Shown piece by piece: positions 40,828 through 52,693 of a stretch of 64,000 nucleotides of DNA; the first letter of the stretch is position 1; every line of letters begins with the position of its first letter. The stretch is from Bacteroidota bacterium (lineage in GTDB: Bacteria; Bacteroidota; Bacteroidia; Flavobacteriales; Flavobacteriaceae): positions 1-64,000 of the forward strand of contig JAJRPS010000002.1 in NCBI GenBank assembly GCA_024280635.1. The letters run 5' to 3'. The translations under genes and the position numbers were made by a program. The notes under the pieces were generated by a model. That model was not told the DNA's origin. It saw nothing but the letters and a program-made list of their open reading frames with translations, and ran no database searches.

Positions 40828-41676
40828 TTAATTTAAAGCGATATTATCTATTAATCTTACATTATCAATAAAAGCGGCAATAAATATTCTATATTTTTGC
40901 TTTTTCGATTTTCGTTTCACCGTTTTTAAGGTGGTAACTTCTGCAATGGTAACGTATTCTAGTTTAAAATGTTTATTTTTAGCAAACTGCTTGGTTACCC
41001 ATTCTTCTACTTTACTAGCACTTTTTGTGCCAAACTTTTTTTTTGCTTGTAAAAGTGTTTTGTATATAAAAGACGCTTCTGTTTTTCCAGTATCGGTTAA
41101 GCGAGTGTTTCGAGAGCTCATAGCTAAGCCAGATGCTTCTCTAAAAATTTCACAACCAATGATGTTTACGTCTAAATTGTATTTAGAAACTAATTTTTTA
41201 ACAATTTGAAGTTGTTGAAAATCTTTTTCTCCAAAATAAGCGTTGGTTGGTTTTAATGTGCTAAAAAAATAGTCTAAAATAGTACCTACGCCATCAAAAT
41301 GCCCATCTCTAAATTTGCCTTCCATCTGAAATTCTAGTCCATCAAAACTGTATTTTTTAGATTGTATAGTATTGCCGTAAATTTCATTAGTATTTGGAGC
41401 AAAAACAATAATTTTATCTGATAATGTTTGTATTAAAGCAACGTCTTTTTGTAAAGTTCTAGGGTATTTTTCTAAATCTTTTGTGTTGTTAAATTGAGTA
41501 GGATTCACAAAAACACTCACAATTACAACGTTATTTTGAGCAATTGCTTTTTTTATTAATGATAAATGCCCTTTGTGTAATGCTCCCATTGTAGGTACAA
41601 AACCAATAGTTTTTCCTTTATTTAATAGTGGTTCAAGGTGTTTGGTAACACTTGTATTGGTTTTAAATATATCCAT
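40828..41676 (-). CDS. panC: pantoate-beta-alanine ligase
   Basis: IGFVPTMGALHKGHLSLI, SVFVNPTQF, FGEKDFQQL, LAMSSRN. Confidence 0.96.
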   Translation of the reverse strand: MDIFKTNTSVTKHLEPLLNKGKTIGFVPTMGALHKGHLSLIKKAIAQNNVVIVSVFVNPTQFNNTKDLEKYPRTLQKDVALIQTLSDKIIVFAPNTNEIYGNTIQSKKYSFDGLEFQMEGKFRDGHFDGVGTILDYFFSTLKPTNAYFGEKDFQQLQIVKKLVSKYNLDVNIIGCEIFREASGLAMSSRNTRLTDTGKTEASFIYKTLLQAKKKFGTKSASKVEEWVTKQFAKNKHFKLEYVTIAEVTTLKTVKRKSKKQKYRIFIAAFIDNVRLIDNIALN

Positions 41677-41736
41677 TTATAAAAACTTTAACGAAACGCA
41701 AACATAATACATTATGGTTAATTTGCATAATTTTTG

Positions 41737-41744
41737 TAATTTTG
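41737..41744 (+). promoter_or_regulatory. Bacteroidetes-type -7 element (TAnnTTTG)
   Basis: TAATTTTG ahead of the glycogen synthase-like gene. Confidence 0.45.
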
Positions 41745-41812
41745 CAAAGTTTTAAATCATTTTTATGATTTATAAAAACAATTTATTTACAATACAGAAA
41801 GCACAAGAAGAC

Positions 41813-42643
41813 ATGAAAGATAAGAGAGTTTTATACATATCATCTGAAGTTGTACCCTATTTACCAGAAACAGAAATTTCTTCTACAGCATTTCAAGTAG
41901 CAAAAATGACCAATGGAGTAGGTGGGCAAACCCGTATATTTATGCCAAGGTTTGGAAACATCAATGAAAGAATACATCAATTGCATGAAGTAATCAGACT
42001 TTCAGGAATGAATATGGTTATTAATGATTTAGATATGCCTCTTATTATAAAAGTAGCTTCCATACCTAAAGAGCGCATGCAAGTTTATTTTATTGATAAT
42101 GAAGACTATTTTAAGCGCAAAGCAACCTTTACGGATGAGGATGGTAAATTGTTTGAAGACAATGATGAACGCGCTATCTTTTTTGCAAAAGGAGTTATTG
42201 AAACGGTAAAAAAATTAAATTGGGCGCCAGATGTAATTCATTTGCACGGGTGGTTAGCAGCATTGTTGCCAGTTTATCTTAAAAATTATTTTAAAGATGA
42301 GCCAATCTTTTTAGATAGTAAAATTGTAACTTCGGTTTATGGTGATGGTTTTGAAGGCGAGTTAAGCGAAAATTTAGTAGATAAAATTAAATTTGACGAA
42401 ATAGACAGTAAAGTTTTAAAAGTAATTGAAAAATCAACGTATACTAACTTAATGAAGTTGGCGGTTGATAACTCTGATGGAATTATAATCGCTTCAGAAG
42501 ATGTTAATAGTGAGTTAATGTCACATGTAGATGCGTTAGAAACACCTACATTGCCATTCAAATCTCCAGAAGAAATGGAAAGTACTTATATTGCTTTTTA
42601 TAAAGAATTAATTGGAGAAGATGAAGAAAGCGATGATGAATAA
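41813..42643 (+). CDS. glycogen/starch synthase N-terminal domain protein (short)
   Basis: KRVLYISSEVVPYLPETEISSTAFQVAKMTNGVGGQTRIFMPRFGNIN, WAPDVIHLHGWLAALLPVYLK; no C-terminal GT-B domain. Internal ATG at 41813 preferred. Confidence 0.8.
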   Translation: MKDKRVLYISSEVVPYLPETEISSTAFQVAKMTNGVGGQTRIFMPRFGNINERIHQLHEVIRLSGMNMVINDLDMPLIIKVASIPKERMQVYFIDNEDYFKRKATFTDEDGKLFEDNDERAIFFAKGVIETVKKLNWAPDVIHLHGWLAALLPVYLKNYFKDEPIFLDSKIVTSVYGDGFEGELSENLVDKIKFDEIDSKVLKVIEKSTYTNLMKLAVDNSDGIIIASEDVNSELMSHVDALETPTLPFKSPEEMESTYIAFYKELIGEDEESDDE

Positions 42644-42659
42644 CATAAAAAAAGTAAAC

Positions 42660-44186
42660 ATGAAAAATCTAATTGTTTTGTTAGGGTTGAGTGTGTTGTT
42701 AATTTCTTGTGATAAAGATTTTAATACCATTGGCACGGATTTAGTAAACGAGGACCATTTTGATATTAACACGCTAGAAACAACTACAGTTGCAACAGAA
42801 AATTTCCGTTTAGAGGGAGTTCATCCTGTTCAAACAGATAATTTACCATATACAGTATTAGGATATTATAATGATCCCATATACGGTAATACAACAGCAA
42901 ATGTATTGTCTCAAGTAGAACTAAGTGAATACGGAAAAGACTTTGGCAGTAACCCTGTAATTACTAAAGTAATCTTGTCAATACCATACTACAGCAGGAA
43001 AATAAGTACAGATGATAATGGAGCAAGTACCTATGAATTGGATTCGGTTTACGGCACAGGCGAAATGAAAATTTCATTGTATAAATCAGATTATTTTTTA
43101 AATGATTTTGATCCGAGTACAAATTTTGAAGAGCGTCAAAAATATTATTCAGATGCAGATGCAACTTTTGCGCCCCACAGTTTTGGAAACCCTGCAAATT
43201 TAATTTATGAAAAATTAGATTTAAATGTTGCTGCAGATGAGTTAGAAGTACCTTATGTAGATGACGCTGGTGATACACAAAAAAAATATTTTTCACCAAG
43301 ATTAAGAGATAGCACAAACCTTGATATTGCTGATTTTAACTGGTTAATTGATCCTAATAATGCTACTGCAATATCGACTAAAAGTGAGTTTAAAAACTTT
43401 TATAGAGGTATTTATATTAAAACGGAATTAGCAACTGGGTCAGGAACTTTTTTTGGTGTTGATTTAGCGCAAGTAAATATTGAAGTAAAATATGAATATG
43501 ATGATCCTGACGGTGGAGTAGACCCACTAGAAAGTAGTATTAGGCTTCTTTTTAGCGGCAATCGTGTAAATACATTTACCAATAACTTTTCTTATACTGA
43601 AGATGCAGATAAAATATACCTAAAAGGAGGAGAAGGAGCAATGGTTAAAATAGATTTGTTTGACCCAGTATCTGATGATGATAGAACTTCGGTGGAGTTA
43701 TCAGATATTCAAGATCAAGCAGAAAATTGGTTGATAAATGAAGCAAATATCGAATTTTATGTAGATGAAAATCCAGCGCTTACAGGAACAGCAGAGCCAG
43801 AACGTGTTTTCTTATACGACATAAAAAACAATAAAGTTTTGTTAGATTATTTAGTAGATGCAAATGTTACAGAGCCATTATATTCAAAAGTAAATCATTT
43901 AGGGCGTTTGGAAAGAGATGCTACAGGTAAAGGAGTTAAGTATAAAATAATGATTACCGAGCACATAAAAAACATCATAAAAAATGATTCAACCAATGTT
44001 AAATTAGGGCTGGTTGTTTCAAACAATGTGAATTTATTAGGGAGTTCAGATATTAAAGGGGTAAATGACCCTGAAAGTATTTCAACATCATCAATAACAT
44101 CACATCAAGGTACAGTATTGTATAATGAAAATGCTATAGCACCAAAAAAATTAAAACTAAAAATTCATTACACGAAAGTAAATTAA
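42660..44186 (+). CDS. DUF4270 lipoprotein
   Basis: Lipobox LLISCDKDFNTIGTDLV; conserved position between the GT5 protein and glmS. Confidence 0.85.
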   Translation: MKNLIVLLGLSVLLISCDKDFNTIGTDLVNEDHFDINTLETTTVATENFRLEGVHPVQTDNLPYTVLGYYNDPIYGNTTANVLSQVELSEYGKDFGSNPVITKVILSIPYYSRKISTDDNGASTYELDSVYGTGEMKISLYKSDYFLNDFDPSTNFEERQKYYSDADATFAPHSFGNPANLIYEKLDLNVAADELEVPYVDDAGDTQKKYFSPRLRDSTNLDIADFNWLIDPNNATAISTKSEFKNFYRGIYIKTELATGSGTFFGVDLAQVNIEVKYEYDDPDGGVDPLESSIRLLFSGNRVNTFTNNFSYTEDADKIYLKGGEGAMVKIDLFDPVSDDDRTSVELSDIQDQAENWLINEANIEFYVDENPALTGTAEPERVFLYDIKNNKVLLDYLVDANVTEPLYSKVNHLGRLERDATGKGVKYKIMITEHIKNIIKNDSTNVKLGLVVSNNVNLLGSSDIKGVNDPESISTSSITSHQGTVLYNENAIAPKKLKLKIHYTKVN

Positions 44187-44193
44187 TAAAAAT

Positions 44194-46047
44194 ATGTGCG
44201 GAATTGTAGGTTATATTGGATATAGAGAAGCATATCCAATTATTATAAAAGGGTTACAGCGTTTAGAATACAGGGGTTATGATAGTGCAGGTATTGCATT
44301 ATATGATGGTAAAAACATCAACCTGTCTAAAACAAAAGGAAAAGTAGTTGATTTACAAAAACGAGCAGAGCAGGAAATATCATTAAAAGGCTATATTGGT
44401 ATTGGGCATACACGTTGGGCAACCCACGGAGTGCCAAATGATGTAAATTCTCATCCACACTACTCTAATTCTGAAGACTTAGTGGTTATTCATAACGGAA
44501 TTATAGAAAATTATGCACCCTTAAAAAAAGAATTACAAAGCAAAGGGTATGTTTTTACTTCAGATACCGATACGGAGGTTTTAATAAACCTAATAGAGTA
44601 TGTGCAAAAAAATGAAAATTTAAAATTAGGTAAAGCTGTTCAATTGGCTTTAACTCAAGTAGTAGGAGCATATGCTATTGCAGTTTTTGATAAAAAGAAA
44701 CCGAATGAGGTAATTGCAGCTCGTATGGGTAGCCCATTAGCAATTGGTGTTGGAGAAGATAAAAAAGAATTTTTTATTGCTTCAGATGCTTCGCCATTTA
44801 TTGAATACACTAAAAACGCTATTTATTTAGAAGATGGAGAAATAGCAGTTATAAGAGTAGGTAAAGATATAAAACTTAGAAAAATAGCTGATGATACATT
44901 ACTAGATCCTTTTATTCAAGCACTTGAATTGAATTTAGAGCAAATTGAAAAAGGAGGATATGAGCATTTCATGCTTAAAGAAATTCATGAACAACCCAAT
45001 GCAATAATAGATACCTATAGAGGTAGAATGCTAGTGAATGAGGGTATTATTCGTATGGCAGGTATTGATAATCACTTAGAGCGTTTTTTAAATGCTGACA
45101 GAATTATTATAGTAGCTTGTGGTACCTCATGGCACGCAGCTTTAGTGGCAGAATATGTAATTGAAAGTTTAGCAAGAATACCAGTAGAGGTAGAGTACGC
45201 TTCTGAATTTAGATATAGAAACCCAATCATTACATCAAAAGATGTTGTCATAGCCATTTCGCAATCAGGAGAAACTGCCGATACACGAGCAGCAATACAA
45301 TTGGCAAAGCAAAAAGGAGCCTTTGTGTTTGGAGTATGTAATGTAGTTGGTTCAACTATTTCAAGGGAATCTGATGCAGGAGCATATACGCATGCAGGTC
45401 CAGAAATTGGAGTAGCATCAACAAAAGCATTTACGACACAAATTACAGTACTTATTTTAATCGCTTTAAAATTGGCGAAAGCAAAAGGAAGTATTTCAAA
45501 TGATGAATATTTTACGCATTTACAAGAATTGGAGCGTATTCCAGCAAAAGTAGCAGAAGCATTAACTTCAGATGAAAATATTAAAACAATAGCAGCTATT
45601 TATAAAGACTCACCTAATTTTTTATATTTGGGTAGGGGATTCAATTTTCCAGTAGCTTTAGAAGGGGCTTTAAAATTGAAAGAAATATCCTATATACATG
45701 CAGAAGGATATCCGGCAGCCGAAATGAAACACGGTCCTATTGCATTAATTGATGAAAAAATGCCAATAGTAGTAATTGCTACTAAAAAAGGACATTATGA
45801 AAAAGTTGTCAGCAATATTGAAGAAATTAAAGCACGTAGCGGAAAAATCATCGCCATTGTAACAAAAGGAGATGTAGATGTAAAAGCATTAGCAGATCAT
45901 GTTATTGAAGTGCCAGATACATTAGAGTTATTGAGTCCGTTATTGACTACAATACCCTTACAGTTGTTGTCATACCATATAGCGGTAATGCGTAATTGTA
46001 ATGTAGATCAACCGCGTAACCTTGCAAAATCAGTTACAGTAGAGTAA
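44194..46047 (+). CDS. glmS: glutamine-fructose-6-phosphate aminotransferase (isomerizing)
   Basis: MCGIVGYIGYREAYPIIIKGLQRLEYRGYDSAG, ending RNLAKSVTVE. Confidence 0.97.
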   Translation: MCGIVGYIGYREAYPIIIKGLQRLEYRGYDSAGIALYDGKNINLSKTKGKVVDLQKRAEQEISLKGYIGIGHTRWATHGVPNDVNSHPHYSNSEDLVVIHNGIIENYAPLKKELQSKGYVFTSDTDTEVLINLIEYVQKNENLKLGKAVQLALTQVVGAYAIAVFDKKKPNEVIAARMGSPLAIGVGEDKKEFFIASDASPFIEYTKNAIYLEDGEIAVIRVGKDIKLRKIADDTLLDPFIQALELNLEQIEKGGYEHFMLKEIHEQPNAIIDTYRGRMLVNEGIIRMAGIDNHLERFLNADRIIIVACGTSWHAALVAEYVIESLARIPVEVEYASEFRYRNPIITSKDVVIAISQSGETADTRAAIQLAKQKGAFVFGVCNVVGSTISRESDAGAYTHAGPEIGVASTKAFTTQITVLILIALKLAKAKGSISNDEYFTHLQELERIPAKVAEALTSDENIKTIAAIYKDSPNFLYLGRGFNFPVALEGALKLKEISYIHAEGYPAAEMKHGPIALIDEKMPIVVIATKKGHYEKVVSNIEEIKARSGKIIAIVTKGDVDVKALADHVIEVPDTLELLSPLLTTIPLQLLSYHIAVMRNCNVDQPRNLAKSVTVE

Positions 46048-46114
46048 TACGGTAATAAACTTTCTTAATCCAAGAGTATTAGGTGAGTTGTTGCCTCATG
46101 ATTAAATATTTTAG

Positions 46115-46146
46115 AAAAAGCATCTCAATTATTGAGATGCTTTTTT
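46115..46146 (+). terminator. intrinsic terminator after glmS
   Basis: AAAAAGCATCTCAA-TTA-TTGAGATGCTTTTTT. Confidence 0.85.
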
Positions 46147-46191
46147 CTTTAAAAAAATATTTTTATAGTTAAATATTACAATAAATAACAC

Positions 46192-46199
46192 TATATTTG
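46192..46199 (+). promoter_or_regulatory. Bacteroidetes-type -7 element (TAnnTTTG) upstream of atpD
   Basis: TATATTTG 65 bp before atpD. Confidence 0.55.
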
Positions 46200-46257
46200 C
46201 ACCGCAAAAAAAGACGAAAAAGCTATTTTTGCTTTATTATTTTTAAACATTAAATAA

Positions 46258-47775
<1,518 letters not shown>

Positions 47776-47801
47776 TTCATTATAATTTAACAAAGTCAAT
47801 T

Positions 47802-48080
47802 ATGTATTTAGAAATCGTAACACCAGAAGCTATTTTGTACAGTGGAGAAGTAACCTCTATTACTGTGCCAGGAGTAAATGGTGAATTCCAAATATTAGAT
47901 AATCATGCACCTATAGTTTCTATTTTAGGAAAAGGAGATGTGAAAATCCAAGGAAATGTAACTTTAGAAGAAGCAGTTGCAACTAAATTTTCTAAAGGCA
48001 GTAATAACGAAACACTATTAGGAATTAATAGCGGAACGTTAGAAATGAAAGAAAATAAAGTAATTTTGTTAGCCGATTAA
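47802..48080 (+). CDS. atpC: F0F1 ATP synthase subunit epsilon
   Basis: MYLEIVTPEAILYSGEVTSITVPGVNGEFQILDNHAPIVS; follows atpD. Confidence 0.95.
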   Translation: MYLEIVTPEAILYSGEVTSITVPGVNGEFQILDNHAPIVSILGKGDVKIQGNVTLEEAVATKFSKGSNNETLLGINSGTLEMKENKVILLAD

Positions 48081-48106
48081 GTCAAATAAAATTATAAAAT
48101 AACTTA

Positions 48107-48137
48107 AAAGCCTGAAGAATATCTTCAGGCTTTTTTT
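48107..48137 (+). terminator. intrinsic terminator after atpC
   Basis: AAAAGCCTGAAGA-ATA-TCTTCAGGCTTTTTTT. Confidence 0.88.
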
Positions 48138-48210
48138 GTTATGTTTAGTGCGGTTAATTTTGTGTAGAGAGTAAATTATTCAAAACTTTTTACCTATTTT
48201 TACAATCAAT

Positions 48211-49503
48211 ATGATATTTCAAATTGCCATCATACTTATTATGCTATTGCTCTCTGCATTTTTTTCAGGGATGGAAATGGCGTACGTATCTTCCAATAAA
48301 ATATACATTGAGTTGGAGAAAAAGAAAGGTGGATTCTTTTCAAAAATACTAACAAAAATAACCAAAAACCCTTCTAAATTTATTGCCACCATGTTGGTAG
48401 GTAATAATATAGCCTTAGTAGTATACGGTTTTTTTATGGGTGATTTAATTATGAGCTGGTTAAATGGGATGTTACCATTTCCTAACAATATTTTAAACAA
48501 TATCATTGAAAATTTTGGACTCTTAATACAAACCATAATTTCTACCCTTGTTATATTAATGACCGCAGAGTTTTTTCCGAAAATATTTTTTAAAATTTAT
48601 AGCAATACACTATTAAAGTTTTTTGCATTACCCGCCTACTTTTTTTACATGCTGTTCTATTTTATAACCACTTTTGTTATTTGGGTGTCAGACGTAGTGT
48701 TAAAAAAGTTCTTTAAAACAGGAAGTGATCAAGTACAGCTTACGTTCTCTAAAGTAGAATTAGGGGATTATATTACCGAGCAAATGGAAGATGTAGGTGC
48801 AGAGCAAGAAATTGATTCTGAAATACAAATTTTTCAAAACGCATTAGAATTTGCAGCCGTGAAAGCACGAGAAGTGATGGTGCCACGTACTGAAATTGTA
48901 GCTATTGAATTTCATGAAACCATAAAAAATATAAAGCAAATTTTTATTGAAACGGGTTTGTCAAAAATACTGGTATATAAAGATACGGTTGATGATGTTG
49001 TGGGTTATATCCATTCGTTTGACTTGTTTAAAAAGCCAAAATCACTTCGGTCTGTACTTTTACCAGTAGAGTTTGTGCCTGAAACCATGTTGATTAAAGA
49101 TGTATTAGATATTTTAATAAAAAGAAGAAAAAGCATTGCTATTGTTTTAGATGAGTATGGAGGAACATCAGGAATGATGACCGTAGAAGATATTGTAGAA
49201 GAACTTTTTGGAGAAATAGAAGATGAGCACGATACCATATTGCTTATAGAAGAACAATTGGATGATAAAAACTTTCGTTTTTCAGCACGCCAAGAAGTAG
49301 ACTATATTAATGAAACCTATAAGTTAAACTTGCCAGAAGCAGAGCAATATGAAACCTTAGGAGGTTTAATTATTTTTCATACAGAGGAAATTCCGAAAGC
49401 AAATGAAATCGTAGTTGTGGGTGAATTCCAATTTACTATTTTAGAAGTTTCTACCACAAAAATAGAGTTGATAGCACTTCAAATTCTTACAAAAGAAAGT
49501 TAA
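48211..49503 (+). CDS. hemolysin family protein (CNNM + CBS + CorC/HlyC domain)
   Basis: FFSGMEMAYVSSNKIYIE, AREVMVPRTEIVAIE, VLDEYGGTSGMMTVEDIVEELFGEIEDEHD. Confidence 0.93.
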   Translation: MIFQIAIILIMLLLSAFFSGMEMAYVSSNKIYIELEKKKGGFFSKILTKITKNPSKFIATMLVGNNIALVVYGFFMGDLIMSWLNGMLPFPNNILNNIIENFGLLIQTIISTLVILMTAEFFPKIFFKIYSNTLLKFFALPAYFFYMLFYFITTFVIWVSDVVLKKFFKTGSDQVQLTFSKVELGDYITEQMEDVGAEQEIDSEIQIFQNALEFAAVKAREVMVPRTEIVAIEFHETIKNIKQIFIETGLSKILVYKDTVDDVVGYIHSFDLFKKPKSLRSVLLPVEFVPETMLIKDVLDILIKRRKSIAIVLDEYGGTSGMMTVEDIVEELFGEIEDEHDTILLIEEQLDDKNFRFSARQEVDYINETYKLNLPEAEQYETLGGLIIFHTEEIPKANEIVVVGEFQFTILEVSTTKIELIALQILTKES

Positions 49504-49597
49504 AACAAAGCGTATTGTAATAAATATGTAAAACCACTTTTATTTTATCCAATAAAACAGTACTTTCGCTCACTAAATTTTTAAACACATAATCAAG

Positions 49598-51646
49598 ATG
49601 GCAATCTTAAGTAAAATAAGAGAAAGATCAGTTTTTTTAATATTCATAATCGCATTAGGTTTGTTTGCGTTTTTGGTACAACCAGACCAAATAATCAATT
49701 TATTTAAAGGCAACGGTAGTAAAGACTATGTAGTAAAAGTAGCAGATGAAACTATTGGTGTCAAAGAATTTGCAGCACAGGTAGATGCTCGTAAACGACC
49801 AGGAATGTCAGATTTGATAACAGCTACTCAAGTTTACAATCAAAAAGTTTCCGAAATAGTAATGGGTAAAGAGTTTGATAAACTTGGTATTACAGTAGAA
49901 AAAGATCAAATGTGGGAGTTAATTAAAGACGCCTATAAAAATTACCCAGATTTTAAAAATGAAGATGGCGTTTTTGATGAAGGACTATTAAAAGCATACA
50001 TTGAAAAGCAAGTAGCTGCAAATCCAAAAGCATGGGAAGCTAATGAAAAACAAATAGCATTTAATGGTAAGCAACAATTGTATTACGCATTAATTAAAGC
50101 ATCATCATTACCAACAGAAAAAGAAGGTGAAATAGCTTATAAAATGCAAAATGATTTAGTAGATTTTAAATTTGTAAACGTACCGTATTCAAGTATTGCA
50201 GATAGTACAATTACAATATCTAAAGAAAAAATTAAAAGCTATGTTGCAGCACATCCAAATGAATTCAAATCAGATGCAAGTGCAGCAGTAGAATACGTGT
50301 ATTTTGAAGAAAAACCATCAAAAGAAGATGAAGATGCTTTTAAAGCAAAAATAGATAAATTGTTACCTGAATTTAAAAAAACAAATGATGTAGCAACATT
50401 TATTTCAGAATACTCCGCATTACCTTTAGATACGCTTTATACCTTTAAAGCAGCTTTTGATAAACCGGTTCAAAACGTAATAGATAGCTTAAAAATAGGA
50501 GAAACAGTAGGTCCTTATACAGCAGGTGATTTTACTAAAGTAGTAAAATTAACAGGAACTAAAATGGTACCTTCAGTAAAAGCAAGTCATGCTTTAATAG
50601 CATATAAAGGAGCGCAAAGAGCAGCAGAAAAAGTAACACGTACCAAAGAAGAAGCAGGAAAATTAGCAAATGATTTGTTAGCAATAGCGAAAAAGTCAGG
50701 TACTGATTTTGCTGAATTTGCAAAAAAGAACTCCGATGGTCCTTCTGCAACAAAAGGTGGAGATTTAGGATGGTTTTATGAAGGGCAAATGGTACCTAAA
50801 TTTAACGATTATGCATTCAATAATAAAGTAGGTTCAGTAGGTATTGTAGAAACTCCTTTTGGATTTCATATTATTAAAGTAATAGATAAAAAACAAGAAA
50901 AGAAATATCAAATAGCAACATTAGCAATTAAAAATGAAGCTTCTCAAAAAACGATTAGCCAATTATATGCTGATGCTACACAGTTTGAAATAGATGCTAA
51001 TTCAGGTACATTTTCAGATGTAGCAAAAACTAAAAACTATGATGTTCGTCCTGTGAACAGGGTAACTGAACTATCAGAAAGTTTACCAGGAATAAAAGGA
51101 ACGCAACGTTCAATTGTAAAATGGATGTTTAAGTCAGATACTAAGTTGGGTAATATCAAGCGTTTTGATGTAAATGGAAGTTATGTAGTTGTGCGTTTAA
51201 CAGCTAGAAATCCAAAAGGACTTTCAACAGTAGAGGATGCTTCTTTTAAAGTGTTACCATTATTGCGTAATCAAGAAAAAGCAAGACAAATTAGAGCTAA
51301 AATTTCAGCAACTACTTTAGCAGATGTTGCAGCTAATCAAAAAGTAACAGTGCGTACTGTAAATGCAGTAAGTATGGGTAATCCAATGTTACCAGGTGCA
51401 GGTAGAGAACCTAAAGTTGTAGGTACTGCCTTCGCTTTAGAAAACGGGCAAATATCTAAATTGATTGATGGTGAAAAAGGTGTATTTATGGTTGAAGTTA
51501 CCAAACACACAGCAGCACCAAAAATGGATTCGTATAAATCATATGCAAAAGATCCTGCAAATAATGTGAATGCAGTAGGGCAAAAAGTAGTAGAAGCGTT
51601 AAAAGAAAAAGCGAATATTGAAGATAATAGAGCTACTTTTTACTAA
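49598..51646 (+). CDS. peptidylprolyl isomerase (PpiD/SurA-type)
   Basis: N-terminal TM, SurA_N-like region, parvulin domain (SHALIAYKG...GGDLGWFYEGQMVPKFNDYAF...TPFGFHIIKV). Confidence 0.93.
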   Translation: MAILSKIRERSVFLIFIIALGLFAFLVQPDQIINLFKGNGSKDYVVKVADETIGVKEFAAQVDARKRPGMSDLITATQVYNQKVSEIVMGKEFDKLGITVEKDQMWELIKDAYKNYPDFKNEDGVFDEGLLKAYIEKQVAANPKAWEANEKQIAFNGKQQLYYALIKASSLPTEKEGEIAYKMQNDLVDFKFVNVPYSSIADSTITISKEKIKSYVAAHPNEFKSDASAAVEYVYFEEKPSKEDEDAFKAKIDKLLPEFKKTNDVATFISEYSALPLDTLYTFKAAFDKPVQNVIDSLKIGETVGPYTAGDFTKVVKLTGTKMVPSVKASHALIAYKGAQRAAEKVTRTKEEAGKLANDLLAIAKKSGTDFAEFAKKNSDGPSATKGGDLGWFYEGQMVPKFNDYAFNNKVGSVGIVETPFGFHIIKVIDKKQEKKYQIATLAIKNEASQKTISQLYADATQFEIDANSGTFSDVAKTKNYDVRPVNRVTELSESLPGIKGTQRSIVKWMFKSDTKLGNIKRFDVNGSYVVVRLTARNPKGLSTVEDASFKVLPLLRNQEKARQIRAKISATTLADVAANQKVTVRTVNAVSMGNPMLPGAGREPKVVGTAFALENGQISKLIDGEKGVFMVEVTKHTAAPKMDSYKSYAKDPANNVNAVGQKVVEALKEKANIEDNRATFY

Positions 51647-51666
51647 GAGTACCATTATATAAATTT

Positions 51667-51701
51667 AAAAATCCTTCTGAATATATTCAGAAGGATTTTT
51701 T
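51667..51701 (+). terminator. intrinsic terminator, near-perfect palindrome
   Basis: AAAATCCTTCTGAATA-TATTCAGAAGGATTTTTT. Confidence 0.88.
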
Positions 51702-51777
51702 GTTGCTAAAAAAAGAATGTCACTGCTATCCCTAACGCAAAAGATATCCAAAAAAGAAATGTGTGCTGCGTATGCAA

Positions 51778-52692
51778 CTACAATATCATATTTTTAAAAG
51801 AAATAATAGTAGTATATCCATTAGCTTTAAAATAAGCTAGGTCAATTTTGTTTTTAACGGTAACCATAATAAAATCACCACCCCAAGCACCTAAGCTTTT
51901 AATACATCCGTTAGTGTAGTCTTTAAATAAAGTCTCTTGTACTGTAGGAGTATCAATTAGAGTTGAAATAATTTGCTCGTGTTGATTTATTAAATCATTA
52001 AAGCCAGTTATAGTAGTACAGTTAATCAATTGTTGTGTAATACTACTTATTGCTTTAATTTTTTCTTGTTTAATAGTAGTGTTTAGGTTTTTATAACGCT
52101 GGATCCCTAGTTTACTATCTTGTTTTTTGTTTAAATAAATAAAGTAAACCTGGTTGTTAAAATTAAGGTTAAATTCTAAGTGTTTAATAACAGGCTTGTT
52201 GTTATTCCGATTATAGGTTAATGCTCCATTGCTATTTGCACAAGCAATATCATAACCACTACCGCCAAAAGATTGTTGTAGCAGTTCAAACGGATTTACT
52301 TTTGCCCATTGGGCAATATTTGCAATTAAAGTAGAAGAGCTACCTAAACCAAATTGGCGATTAAATGTTAAACGAGTACAAACTAAATACCCTTGTTTGC
52401 CTTTTAAAAAACCTGGATTTATTTTTTTTGCAGTTTGTAGAATATTGAGAAGTGTTATTTCTTCTTTTGAGTTATTACGGTTCTTTTTTAAGTCAATCTC
52501 AAATTCCGTTTCAAACCAAATATTTTGTTGTTCGTCAAAACTTTTCCAAATAATTTTAGAAATTTCAATAGGTTGTACGCTTAGGTATTGCCCTTTTTTT
52601 GTAGGCATTGCTAAAGCATTTGCGCCATCTAATACTACATATTCTGCGGTAAGTAATAATTTTCCGTGACTGTAATATATTTTTGTTTTCAT
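51778..52692 (-). CDS. GYDIA family GHMP kinase
   Basis: KIYYSHGKLLLTAEYVVLDGANALAMPT, FGLGSSSTLIANIA, GGSGYDIACANSNG. Confidence 0.92.
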   Translation of the reverse strand: MKTKIYYSHGKLLLTAEYVVLDGANALAMPTKKGQYLSVQPIEISKIIWKSFDEQQNIWFETEFEIDLKKNRNNSKEEITLLNILQTAKKINPGFLKGKQGYLVCTRLTFNRQFGLGSSSTLIANIAQWAKVNPFELLQQSFGGSGYDIACANSNGALTYNRNNNKPVIKHLEFNLNFNNQVYFIYLNKKQDSKLGIQRYKNLNTTIKQEKIKAISSITQQLINCTTITGFNDLINQHEQIISTLIDTPTVQETLFKDYTNGCIKSLGAWGGDFIMVTVKNKIDLAYFKANGYTTIISFKNMIL

Positions 52693-52693
52693 A

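Noticed and set aside
44100-44193. Possible glmS ribozyme upstream of glmS
   Set aside because: Only 7 bp separate DUF4270 and glmS; no room for or sign of the ribozyme.
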